Of a stretch of 64,000 nt of DNA, positions 40,501 to 51,962 are shown piece by piece. Origin of the DNA: Triglochin maritima. Its lineage: Eukaryota; Streptophyta; Magnoliopsida; Alismatales; Juncaginaceae. The notes below the pieces were generated by a model that searched no databases, was not told where the DNA came from, and worked only from the letters and a program-made list of their open reading frames with translations. Location of the stretch: contig OY821789.1 of NCBI GenBank assembly GCA_963682175.1, forward strand, positions 1 through 64,000, read 5' to 3'. The position numbers were made by a program, and so were the translations under genes. Within the stretch, counting starts at the first letter, position 1, and the number at the start of each line of letters is the position of its first letter.

Positions 40501-43500
40501 CCCTCAAAAAATAAAGAAATAGTCACGTTTTTAAAAACTAAAGGTTTTTACAGAAATCCGTGCGCTATAGCCTTTGCTTTTTTGTAAATAAAGAAATATC
40601 AAAAAACTGTCTTCGAACACATCAGTTTAATATTTTCGTCGTATAAAATACATTTGTGTCGTAGGACCCCTCAAAAAATAAAGAAATTGTGACGTTTTTA
40701 AAAACTAACGGTTTTTACGGAAATTCGTGTGTGACATAGCCTTTGGTGTTTTGCTAAAAAACCAATATCAAAAAATCTGTCTCCGAACGCATATTTTTAA
40801 CATTTTCGTCGTTTAAAATTCATTTGTGTCGTCAGACCCCTCAAAAAATAATGAAATATTGACATTTTTAGAAACTGTGAGTTTTTAAAGAAATTCGTGT
40901 GCTTTAGCTTTTGGTTTTTTTATAAATAAGGAAGTATTAAAAAACTATCTTCGAACACATCAGTTTAACATTTACATCGTATAGAATCCATTTTGTGTCA
41001 TAGGACCCCTCAAAAAAAATGTGAAGTTTTTAAAAACTAACAGTTTTTACAGAAATTCGTGTGTGACATAGCCTTTGGTGTTTTGCTAAAAAACCAATAT
41101 CAAAACATCTGTCTTCGAACGCATATTTTTAACATTTTCCTCGTTTAAAATTCATTTGTGTCATCAGACCCCTCACAAAATAAAGAAATAGTGATATTTT
41201 TAGAAACTGAGGGTTTTTACAGAAATCTGTACGCTATAGCCTTTGTTTCTTTATAAATAAGGAAATAACAAAAAAATTGTCTTCGAACACATCAGCTTAA
41301 CATTTTCGTCGTATAAAATCCATTTGTGGCATAGGAACCCTCAAAATAAAAAGCAATAGTGACATAGCCTTTAGTGTTTTACTAAAAAACCAATTTCAAA
41401 AAATATGTCTCCGAACGCATATTTTCCACATTTTTGTCGTTTAAAATTCATTTGTGTCATCAGACCCCTCAAAAAATAAAGAAATAATGTCATTTTTAGA
41501 AACTAAGGTTTTTACAGAAATTCGTGTGTTATAGCCTTTGTTTTTTTATAAATAAGGAAATGTCAAAAAACCTATTTTCGGACGCATCAGTTTAACATTT
41601 TTGTCGTATAAAATCGAATTGTGTCATCAGACCCCTCAAAAAATAAAGAAATAGTCACGTTTTTAAAAACTAAAGGTTTTTACAGAAATCCGTGCGCTAT
41701 AGCCTTTGCTTTTTTGTAAATAAGGAAATATCAAAAAACTGTCTTGGAACACATCAGTTTAATATTTTCGTCGTATAAAATACATTTGTGTCATAGGACC
41801 CCTCAAAAAATAAAGAAATTGTGACGTTTTTAAAAACTAACGGTTTTTACGGAAATTCGTGTGTGACATAGCCTTTGGTGTTTTGCTAAAAAACCAATAT
41901 CAAAAAATCTGTCTCCGAACGCATATTTTTAACATTTTCGTCGTTTAAAATTCATTTGTGTCGTCAGACCCCTCAAAAAATAATGAAATAGTGACATTTT
42001 TAGAAACTGTGAGTTTTTAAAGAAATTCGTGTGCTTTAGCTTTTGGTTTTTTTATAAATAAGGAAGTATTAAAAAACTATCTTCGAACACATCAGTTTAA
42101 CATTTACATCGTATGAAATCCATTTTGTGTCATAGGACCCCTCAAAAAAAATGTGAAGTTTTTAAAAACTAATTTGTGTCATCAGACCCCCACAAAATAA
42201 AGAAATAGTGATATTTTTAGAAACTGAGGGTTTTTACAGAAATCTGTACGCTATAGCCTTTGTTTCTTTATAAATAAGGAAATAACAAAAAAAATTGTCT
42301 TCGAACACATCAGCTTAACATTTTCGTCGTATAAAATCCATTTGTGGCATAGGAACCCTCAAAATAAAAAGCAATAGTGACATAGCCTTTAGTGTTTTAC
42401 TAAAAAACCAATTTCAAAAAATATGTCTCCGAACGCATATTTTCCACATTTTTGTCGTTTAAAATTCATTTGTGTCATCAGACCCCTCAAAAAATAAAGA
42501 AATAATGACATTTTTAGAAACTAAAGTTTTTACAGAAATTCGTGTGTTATAGCCTTTGTTTTTTTATAAATAAGGAAATGTCAAAAAACTTATTTTCGGA
42601 CGTATCAGTTTAACATTTTTGTCGTATAAAATCGAATTGTGTCATCAGACCCCTCAAAAAATAAAGAAATAGTCACGTTTTTAAAAACTAAAGGTTTTTA
42701 CAGAAATCCGTGCGCTATAGCCTTTGATTTTTTGTAAATAAGGAAATATCAAAAAACTGTCTTTGAACACATCAGTTTAATATTTTCGTCGTATAAAATA
42801 CATTTGTGTCATAGGACCCCACAAAAAATAAAGAAATTGTGACGTTTTTAAAAACTAACGGTTTTTACGGAAATTCGTGTGTGACATAGCCTTTGGTGTT
42901 TTGCTAAAAAACCAATATCAAAAAATCTGTCTCCGAACGCATATTTGTAACATTTTCGTCGTTTAAAATTCATTTGTGTCGTCAGACCCCTCAAAAAATA
43001 ATGAAATAGTGACATTTTTAGAAACTGTGGGTTTTTAAAGAAATTCGTGTGCTTTAGCTTTTGGTTTTTTTATAAATAAGGAAGTATTAAAAAACTATCT
43101 TCGAACACATCAGTTTAACATTTACATCGTATAAAATTCATTTTGTGTCATAGGACCCCTCAAAAAAAATGTTAAGTTTTTAAAAACTAACGGTTTTTAC
43201 AGAAATTCGTGTGTGACATAGCCTTTGGGGTTTTGCTAAAAACCCAATATCAAAACATCTGTCTCCGAACGCATGTTTTTAACATTTTCCTCGTTTAAAA
43301 TTCATTTGTGTCATCAGACCCCTCACAAAATAAAGAAATAGTGATATTTTTAGAAACTGAGAGTTTTTACAGAAATCTGTACGCTATAGCCTTTGTTTCT
43401 TTATAAATAAGGAAATAACAAAAAAAATTGTCTTCGAACACATCAGCTTAACATTTTCGTCGTATAAAATTCATTTGTGGCATAGGAACCCTCAAAATAA

Positions 43501-44640
43501 AAAGCAATAGTGACATAGCCTTTAGTGTTTTACTAAAAAACCAATTTCAAAAAATATGTCTCCGAACGCATATTTTCCACATTTTTGTCGTTTAAAATTC
43601 ATTTGTGTCATCAGACCCCTCAAAAAATAAAGAAATAATGACATTTTTAGAAACTAAGGTTTTTACAGAAATTCGTGTGTTATAGGCTTTGTTTTTTTAT
43701 AAATAAGGAAATGTCAAAAAACCTATTTTCGGACGCATCAGTTTAACATTTTTGTCGTATAAAATCGAATTGTGTCATCAGACCCCTCAAAAAATAAAGA
43801 AATAGTCACGTTTTTAAAAACTAAAGGTTTTTACAGAAATCTGTGCGCTATAGCCTTTGCTTTTTTGTAAATAAGGAAATATCAAAAAATTGTCTTTGAA
43901 CACATCAGTTTAATATTTTCGTCGTATAAAATACATTTGTGTCATAGGACCCCTCAAAAAATAAAGAAATTGTGACGTTTTTAAAAACTAACGGTTTTTA
44001 CGGAAATTCGTGTGTGACATAGCCTTTGGTGTTTTGCTAAAAAACCAATATCAAAAAAATCTGTCTCCGAACACATATTTTTAACATTTTCGTCGTTTAA
44101 AATTCATTTGTGTCGTCAGATCCCTCAAAAAATAATGAAATAGTGACATTTTTAGAAACTGTGGGTTTTTAAAGAAATTCGTGTGCTTTAGCTTTTGGTT
44201 TTTTATAAATAAGGAAGTATTAAAAAAACTATCTTCGAACACATCAGTTTAACATTTACATCGTATAAAATCCATTTTGTGTCATAGGACCCCTCAAAAA
44301 AAATGTGAAGTTTTTAAAAACTAACGGTTTTTTACAGAAATTCGTGTGTGACATAGTCTTTGGTGTTTTGCTAAAAAACCAATATCAAAACATCTGTCTC
44401 CGAACGCATATTTTTAACATTTTCGTCGTTTAAAATTCATTTGTGTCATCAGACCCCTCACAAAATAAAGAAATAGTGATATTTTTAGAAACTGAGGGTT
44501 TTTACAGAAATCTGTACGCTATAGCCTTTGTTTCTTTATAAATAAGGAAATAACAAAAAAAATTGTCTTCGAACACATCAGCTTAACATTTTCGTCGTAT
44601 AAAATCCATTTGTGGCATAGGAACCCTCAAAATAAAAAGC
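31575..44640. repeat. Inner copy of the ~13-kb internal duplication
   Basis: Partner of 13960-27030, displaced by about 17.6 kb. Both copies contain, in order, the 1.86-kb unit, a variable bridging stretch, and tandem copies of the 3.28-kb unit. After 44640 the inner copy continues into monomers resembling 16.9-18.6 kb, whereas the outer copy continues with another 3.28-kb unit. The two blocks therefore differ in unit number as well as by point changes. This suggests unequal exchange or break-induced replication within the array. Confidence 0.85.
37300..44600. repeat. ~3.28-kb higher-order repeat, inner block, about two copies
   Basis: The same 3283-bp unit as at 19.7-29.2 kb. acatcag before the atagaatcc variant is at 37674 and 40957, and agcctttggggttttgc is at 39937 and 43220. 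There are about two full copies plus an edge, against three in the outer block. At 44645-44691 the corresponding monomer is full length, with two GTGAC copies, so the 42-bp shortened monomer typical of the unit is absent at this edge. Confidence 0.85.
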
Positions 44641-45599
44641 AATAGTGACGTTTTTAATAACCAACGGTTTTTACGGAAATTCGTGTGTGACATAGCTTTT
44701 AGTGTTTTACTAAAAAACCAATTTCAAAAAATATGTCTCCGAACGCATATTTTCCACATTTTTGTCGTTTAAAATTCATTTGTGTCATCAGACCCCTCAA
44801 AAAATAAAGAAATAATGACATTTTTAGAAACTAAGGTTTTTACAGAAATTCGTGTGTTATAGCCTTTGTTTTTTTATAAATAAGGAAATGTCAAAAAACC
44901 TGTTTTCGGACGCATCAGTTTAACATTTTTGTCGTATAAAATCGAATTGTGTCATCAGACCCCTCAAAAAATAAAGAAATAGTCACGTTTTTAAAAACTA
45001 AAGGTTTTTACAGAAATCCGTGCGCTATAGCCTTTGCTTTTTTGTAAATAAAGAAATATCAAAAAACTGTCTTCGAACACATCAGTTTAATATTTTCATC
45101 GTATAAAATACATTTGTGTCATAGGACCCCTCAAAAAATAAAGAAATTGTGACGTTTTTAAAAACCAACGGTTTTTACGGAAATTCGTGTGTGACATAGC
45201 CTTTGGTGTTTTGCTAAAAAACCAATATCAAAAAATTTGTCTCCGAACGCATATTTTTAACATTTTCGTCGTTTAAAATTCATTTGTGTCGTCAGACCCC
45301 TCAAAAAATAATGAAATAGTGACATTTTTAGAAACTGTGGGTTTTTAAAGAAATTCGTGTGCTTTAGCTTTTGGTTTTTTTATAAATAAGGAAGTATTAA
45401 AAAAACTATCTTCGAACACATCAGTTTAACATTTACATCGTGTAAAATCCATTTTGTGTCATAGGACCCCTCAAAAAAATGTGAAGTTTTTAAAAACTAA
45501 CGGTTTTTTTACAGAAATTCGTGTGTGACATAGCCTTTGGTGTTTTGCTAAAAACCCAATATCAAAACATCTGTCTCCGAACGCATATTTTTAACATTT

Positions 45600-48500
45600 T
45601 CCTCGTTTAAAATTCATTTGTGTCATCAGACCCCTCAAAAAATAACGAATAGTGGCATTTTTAGAAACTGAGGATTTTTAAAGAAATTCGTGTGCTATAG
45701 CCTTTGGTTTGTTTATAAATAAGGAAATACCAAAAAAATTGTCTTCGAACACATCAGTTTAACATTTTCGTCGTATAAAATTCATTTGTCTCATCAGACC
45801 CCTCAAAATATAAAGAAATAGTGACGTTCTTAAAAACTAACGGTTTTTACGGAAATTCTTGTGTGACATAGCCTATGGTGTTTTGCTAAAAACCCAATAT
45901 CACAAAATCTGTCTCCGAACGCATATATTTTAAAATTTTCGTCGTTTAAAATTCATTTGTGTCATCAGACCCCTCAAAAAATAAAGAAATAGTGACATTT
46001 TTTGAAACTGAGGGTTTTTACAGAAATTCATGTGCTATAGTCTTTGGGTTTTTTATAAATAAGGAAATACCCAAAAATCAGTCTTCGAACGCATCAGTTT
46101 AAGATTTTCGTCGTATAAAATTCATTTGTGTCAACAGACCCCTCAAAAAATAAAGAAATAGTGAAGTTTTTAAAAACTAATGGTTTTTACAGAAATTCGT
46201 GTGTGACATAGCCTTTGGTGTTTTGCTAAAAAACCAATATCAAAAAATCTATCTCCGAACGCATATTTTTAACATTTTCGTCGTTTAAAATTCATTTGTC
46301 AGCAGACCCCTCACAAAATAAAGAAATAGTGATATTTTTAGAAACTGAGGGTTTTTACAGAAATCCGTGCGTTATAGACTTTGTTTCTTTATAAATAAGG
46401 AAATATCAAAACAATTGTCTTCGAACAAATCAGTTTAACATTTTCGTCGTATAAAATCCATTTGTGGCGTAGGACCCCTCAAAATAAAAAAGAAATATTG
46501 ACATTTTTATAAACCAACGATTTTTACGGAAATTCGAGTGTGACATAGCCTTTGCTTTTTACTAAAATACCAATATCAAAAAAACTGTCTCCGAACACAT
46601 ATTTTCAACATTTTCGTCGTTTAAAATTCATTTGTGTCATCAGACCCCTCAAAAAATAAAGAAATAGTGACATTTTTAGAAACTAAGGGTTTTTAGAGAA
46701 ATTCGTGTGCTATATCCTTTGGGGTTTTTATAAATAAGGAAATATCCAAAAATCAGTCTTCGAACGCATCAGTTTAACATTTTCTTCTTATAAAATTCAT
46801 TTGTGTCATCAGACCCCCTCAAAAAATAAAGAAATAGTGACGTTTTTAAAGACTAACGATTTTTATAGAAATTCGTGTGTGACATAGCCTTTGGTGTTTT
46901 GCTTTAAAACCCAATATCAAAAAATCTGTCTCCGAACGTATATGTTTAACATTTTCGTCGTATAAAATCCAATAGTGTAATCACACCTCTCAAAAAATAA
47001 AGAAATAGTGACATTTTTAAAACTGAGGGTTTTTACAGAAATTCGTTAAAAACTGAGGGTTTTTACAGAAATTCGTGTGTGACGTAGTCTTTGGTATTTT
47101 GCTAAAAAAACCCAATATCAAAAAATTTGTCTTCGAACGCATAAGTTTAACATTTTCGTCGTTTAAAATTCATTTGTGTCGTCAGACCCCTCAAAAAATA
47201 ATGAAACAGTGTCATTTTTAGAAACTGAGGGTTTTTAAAGAAATTCGTGTGTTATAGCTTTTATTTTTTTTATAAATAAGAAAATATCAAAAAAATTATC
47301 TTCGAACACATCAGTTTAACATTTACGTCGTATAAAATCCATTTTGAGTCATAGGACCACTCAAAAAAAATTGTGAAGTTTTTAAAAACTAACGGTTTTT
47401 TACAGAAATTCGTGTGTGACATAGCCTTTGGTGTTTTCCTAAAAAACCAATATCAAAACATCTGTCTCCGAACGCATATTTTCAACATTTTCGTCGTTTA
47501 AAATTCATTTGTGTCATCAGACCCCTCAAAAATCAACGAAATAGTGGCATTTTTAGAAACTGAGGGTTTTTACAGAAATTCGTGTGCTATAGCCTTTGGT
47601 TTGTTTATAAATAACGAAAAATCCAAAAAACAGTCTTCGAACACATCAGTTTAACATTTTCGTCGTATAAATTTCATTTGTGTCATCAGACCCCTCAAAA
47701 AATAAAAAAATAGTGACATTCTTAAAAACTAACGGTTTTTACGGAAATTCGTGTGTGACATGCCTATGGTGTTTTGCTAAAAAACCAATACCACAAAATC
47801 TGTCTCCGAACGCATATATTTTAACATTTTCGTCGTTTAAAATTCATATGTGTCACCATACCCCTCAAAAAATAAAGAAATAGTGACATTTTTTGAAACT
47901 GAGGGTTTTTACAGAAATTCGTGTGCTATAGTCTTTTGGTGTTTTATAAATAAGGAAATACCCAAAAATCAGTCTTCGAACGCATCAGTTTAACATTTTC
48001 GTCGTATAAAATTCATTTGTGTCAACAGACCCCTCAAAAAATAAAGAAATTGTGACGTTTTTAAAAACTAACGGTTTTTACAGAAATTCGTGTGTGACAT
48101 AGCCTTTGGTGTTTTGCTTAAAAACCAATATCAAAAAATCTATCTCCGAACGCATATTTTTAACATTTTCGTCGTTTAAAATTCATTTGTCATCAGACCC
48201 CTCACAAAATAAAGAAATAGTGATATTTTTAGAAATTGAGGGTTTTTACAGAAATCCGTGCGTTATAGACTTTGTTTCTTTATAAATAAGGAAATATCAA
48301 AAAAATTGTCTTCGAACACATCAGTTTAACATTTTCGTCGTATAAAATCCATTTGTGGCGTAGGACCCCTCAAACTAAAAAGAAATAGTGACGTTTTTAA
48401 AAACCGACGATTTTTACGGAAATTCGAGTGTGACATAGCCTTTGCTTTTTACTAAAAAACCAATATCAAAAAAACTGTCTCCGAACACATATTTTCAACA

Positions 48501-49450
48501 TTTTCCTCGTTTAAAATTCATTTGTGTCATCAGATCCCTCAAAAAATAAAGAAATAGTGACATTTTTAGAAACTAAGGGTTTTTACAGAAATTCGTGTGC
48601 TATAGCCTTTGGGTTTTTTATAAATAAGGAAATATCAAAAATCAGTCTTTGAACGCATCAGTTTAACATTTTTGTCGTATAAAATTCATTTGTGTCATCA
48701 GACCCCCTAAAAAATAAAGAAATAGTGACGTATTTAAAGACTAACGGTTTTTATAGAAATTCGTGTGTGACATAGCCTTTGGTATTTTGCTTAAAAACCC
48801 AATATCAAAAAATTTGTCTCCGAACGTATATGTTTAACATTTTCGTCGTATAAAATCCAATAGTGTAATCACACCTATCAAAAAATAAAGAAATAGTGAC
48901 CTTTTTTAAAAACTGAGGGTTTTTACAGAAATTCGTTAAAAACTGAGGGTTTTTACAGAAATTCGTGTGTGACGTAGCCTTTGGTGTTTTGCTAAAAAAA
49001 CCCAATATCAAAAAATTTGTCTTCGAACGCATATGTTTAACATTTTCGTCGTTTAAAATTCATTTGTGTCGTCAGACCCTTCAAAAAATAATGAAACAGT
49101 GACATTTTTAGAAACTGAGGGTTTTTAAAGAAAGTCGTGTGCTATAGCTTTTGGTTTTTTTATAAATAAGGAAATATCAAAAAAATTGTCTTCGAACACA
49201 TCAGTTTAACATTTACGTCGTATAAAATCCATTTTGTGTCATAGGACCCCTCAAAAAAATTGTGAAGTTTTTAAAAACTAACGGTTCTTTACAGAAATTA
49301 CTGTGTAACATAGCCTTTGGTGTTTTGCTAAAAAACCAATATCAAAACATCTATCTCCGAACGCATATTTTTAACATTTTCGTCGTTTAAAATTCATTTG
49401 TGTCATCAGACCCCTCAAAAAATAACAAAATAGTGGCATTTTTAGAAACT
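45600..49450. repeat. ~1.89-kb higher-order repeat, two copies
   Basis: A third type of long unit. atagtggcattttt recurs at 45649, 47541 and 49430, spacings of 1892 and 1889 bp. aatagtgtaatcacacct recurs at 46971 and 48859. Both units contain the same local duplication, in which a short segment ending acagaaattcgt is repeated across the junction attcgttaaaaactgaggg (near 47030-47075 and 48910-48965). Several monomers also resemble 16.9-18.3 kb and 34.5-35.9 kb. The copies are more diverged from each other than copies of the 3.28-kb unit are. Confidence 0.75.
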
Positions 49451-51355
49451 AAGGGTTTTTAAAGAAATTCGTGTGCTATAGCCTTTGGTTTGTTTATAAA
49501 TAAGGAAAAATACCAAAAAAATTGTCTTCGAACACATCAGTTTAACATTTTCGTCGTATAAATTTCATTTGTGTCACGAGACCCCTCAAAAAATAAAGAA
49601 ATAGTGACGTTTTTAAAAACTAACGGTTTTTGAGGAAATTCGTGTGTGACATAGCCTTTGGTGTTTTGCTCAAAACCCCAATATCAAAAAATCTGTCTCC
49701 GAACGTATATGTTTAGCATTTTCGTCGTAAAAAATCCAATAGTGTCATCAGACCTCTCAAAAAATAAAAAATAGTTACATTTTTAATAATTTAGGGTTAT
49801 TACAGAAATTCGTGCGCTATAGCCTTTGTTTTTTATAAATAAGGAAAAATCAAAAAAACTATCTTCGAACGCATCAGTTTTGCATTTACGTCGTATGAAT
49901 TTCATTTGTGCCATAGGACCCCTCAAAAAATAAAGAAATAGTGTCATTTTTAAAAACTACCATTTTTTACAGAAATTCGTGTGTGACATAGCCTCTGGTG
50001 TTTTGCTAAAAAACCAATATCAAAAAATTTGTCTCTGAACGCATATGTTTAACATTTTCGTCGTTTAAAATTCATTTGTCATCAGAGCCCTCAAAAAATA
50101 AAGAAATAGTGACATTTTTGAAACTGAGGGTTTTTACAGAAATTCGTGTGCTATAGTCTTTGGGTTTTTTTATAAATAAGGAAATATCCAAAAATCAGTC
50201 TTCGAACGCATCAGTTTAACATTTTCGTCGTTTAAAATTCATTTGTGTCATCAGACCCCTCAAAAAATAAAGAAATAGAGACGTTCTTAAAAACTAACGG
50301 TTTTTATGAAAATTTGTGTGTGACAGCCTTTGGTATTTTGCTAAAAAACCAATATCACAAAATCTGTCTCCGAACGCATATATTTTAACATTTTCCTCGT
50401 TTAAAATTCATTTGTGTCATCTGACCCCTCAAAAAATAAAGAAATAGTGACATTTTTTGAAACTGAGGGTTTTTACAGAAATTCGTGTGCTATAGTCTTT
50501 GGGTTTTTTATAAATAAGGAAATATCCAAAAATCAGTATTCGAATGCATCAGTTTAACATTTTCGTCGTATAAAATTCATTTGTGTCAACACCCCTCAAA
50601 AAATAAATAAATAGTGACGTTTTTAAAAACTAACATATTTTACGGAAATTCGTGTGTGACATAGCCTTTGGTGTTTTGCTAAAAAACCAATATCAGAAAA
50701 TTTGTCTCCGAACGCATATGTTTAATGATGCATTGCATACATTGCATCATATGTCTTTCATTTAGATTACTTTTACATCAATAAATGCTACTAAGGTATG
50801 TGTTTAGTCTTATTTACAGAATACAGGGACCTGAATGCAATTTACCCACATCTCGAGCATAAACGCGTGCAAAAGACTCATTTCTATCATAAAGACCAAG
50901 TTCAAGTTTATCAGGTTACAAATGGAAATGTATCCAAGCATAAAAGCATTCAAGATCTAATTACAAAAAGAACAAAGACTTAAGCACAAAAGTAGCCGGG
51001 GACTTAATTGCAAAAAGTCAAGGACCTAATTGCAAATCACGAGTAGCTTTTATTATTATGGAGAAAATCTAAAGAAAAATCAATGTGAATCTCCATATAT
51101 ATAAAGGAATTAATCCGGAGCTCAAAAGAATGGAAAGAATCAATCCAGACGCGCAAAGGAGGATCAAATCATACCACAAACACACAGGAAAAATCTGGAT
51201 CGAATCCGAGCCAAAAAGGTGGCGATTCCGCCGCACCTCATGTACAAATTGCGGCGATTTAGCCGCACAAAAGTCGATCCGTGTGCTCAAATTTTTACCA
51301 ATGCTGTATTGACGCGTGTACGTTCCATTTATATATTGGGATCCCTTGTATCGGC

Positions 51356-51363
51356 TATAAATA
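51356..51363 (+). promoter_or_regulatory. Putative TATA box in the solo LTR
   Basis: TATAAATA lies about 630 bp into the solo LTR and about 90 bp before an AATAAA at 51451-51456. That spacing fits an LTR promoter and polyadenylation pair defining the R region. It supports a + strand orientation. Whether it is active cannot be judged. Confidence 0.6.
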
Positions 51364-51450
51364 GCCCCGAGAACGATGGTAGAAGGGTCTTTGGCCTTAG
51401 ACCTAGTTTTTAGTTATTTTTATTTTCAGTTTTGTACTCTTCACTTTAGT

Positions 51451-51456
51451 AATAAA
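51451..51456 (+). promoter_or_regulatory. Putative polyadenylation signal in the solo LTR
   Basis: AATAAA is followed by a T-rich stretch (tttatttcttgtttttac). It is the expected LTR polyadenylation signal downstream of the TATA box at 51356. Confidence 0.5.
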
Positions 51457-51962
51457 ATTCTGTCTTTTATTTCTTGTTTTTACTTTTCTTTTGCAATGTC
51501 TCTAGGACCCCTTCTTCCTCCCTCTATGAGTTTCTAACTCCTTCCAAAGGGTGGAGGTGACGGATTTAGGGTGGAGAGAAGATGAATGAATGTTATTATT
51601 TTAATTTCGTGTTAGTATATTTTGATTACTTGAGTTTATGTTAAATCATTTATCATGTAATGCTTTATAACTAATATGATTTATTATAAGTTTCTGAATT
51701 CTCTAATCTAAACCCTAAATCTAAACCTCCACCCAATAGAATTCACTTCTTTGTTCTTGTTTTAGTTTTAATTGTTCTTGTTTCTTGCTTTAGATAATTA
51801 AAAATCAAAAATCTCAAAACCAACTTATTTCTTCTCTCCTTCTTTCCCCCAATCGAAATCACACTAATAACAAAATCTCTCCCTCCTTGTGTTCGACCCG
51901 TAATTGCCACGTCTCCATTGACGCCGTGCACTTGCGGTATAAATTTAATTCTCATCATTTAA

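Larger units (their letters stand above)
11205..50725. repeat. Subtelomeric satellite array, ~170-bp monomers
   Basis: About 39.5 kb of head-to-tail AT-rich monomers. The box tcatcagacccctcaaaa recurs at 11311, 11481, 11650, 11821 and 11989, giving a period of 168-171 bp. Two monomer types alternate. Type A contains cggtttttacggaaattcg, tttggtgttttgctaaa and tctccgaacgcatat. Type B contains ttataaataaggaaat and cttcgaacacatcagttt. The real repeat is therefore a dimer of about 340 bp. The monomer length is close to a nucleosome repeat, as in many plant satellites. No open frame here is convincing: the longest are 60-75 codons and recur only because the repeat does. I do not recognise this satellite as a named family. 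Confidence 0.95.
50726..51957. mobile_element. Solo LTR of a retrotransposon inserted in the satellite
   Basis: The satellite is interrupted inside the motif gcatatgtttaacattttcg. The insert begins TGATG at 50726 and ends CATCA at 51957, matching the TG...CA ends of LTRs and forming a 5-bp terminal inverted repeat. It is flanked on both sides by TTTAA (50721-50725 and 51958-51962), a 5-bp target duplication. The length is 1232 bp. Orientation is suggested by a TATA box at 51356-51363 followed by AATAAA at 51451-51456. There is no internal region or second LTR, so this is a recombination-derived solo LTR. I cannot place it as Ty1/copia or Ty3/gypsy. Open frames inside it are not credible genes. 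Confidence 0.9.

Noticed and set aside
48805..49032. 75-codon minus-strand frame
   Set aside because: Composed of satellite sequence, including an internal peptide repeat caused by the local DNA duplication.
11205..50725. CRISPR-like regular repeats
   Set aside because: Whole monomers of about 170 bp are repeated with no unique spacers, in a plant subtelomere.
50798..51413. Several open frames on both strands
   Set aside because: They fall inside the solo LTR, overlap each other and match no retrotransposon protein I recognise.
51700..51730. ctaaaccctaaatctaaacc as an interstitial telomere
   Set aside because: Only about one and a half units, inside the LTR. This is likely chance or a telo-box-like LTR motif.
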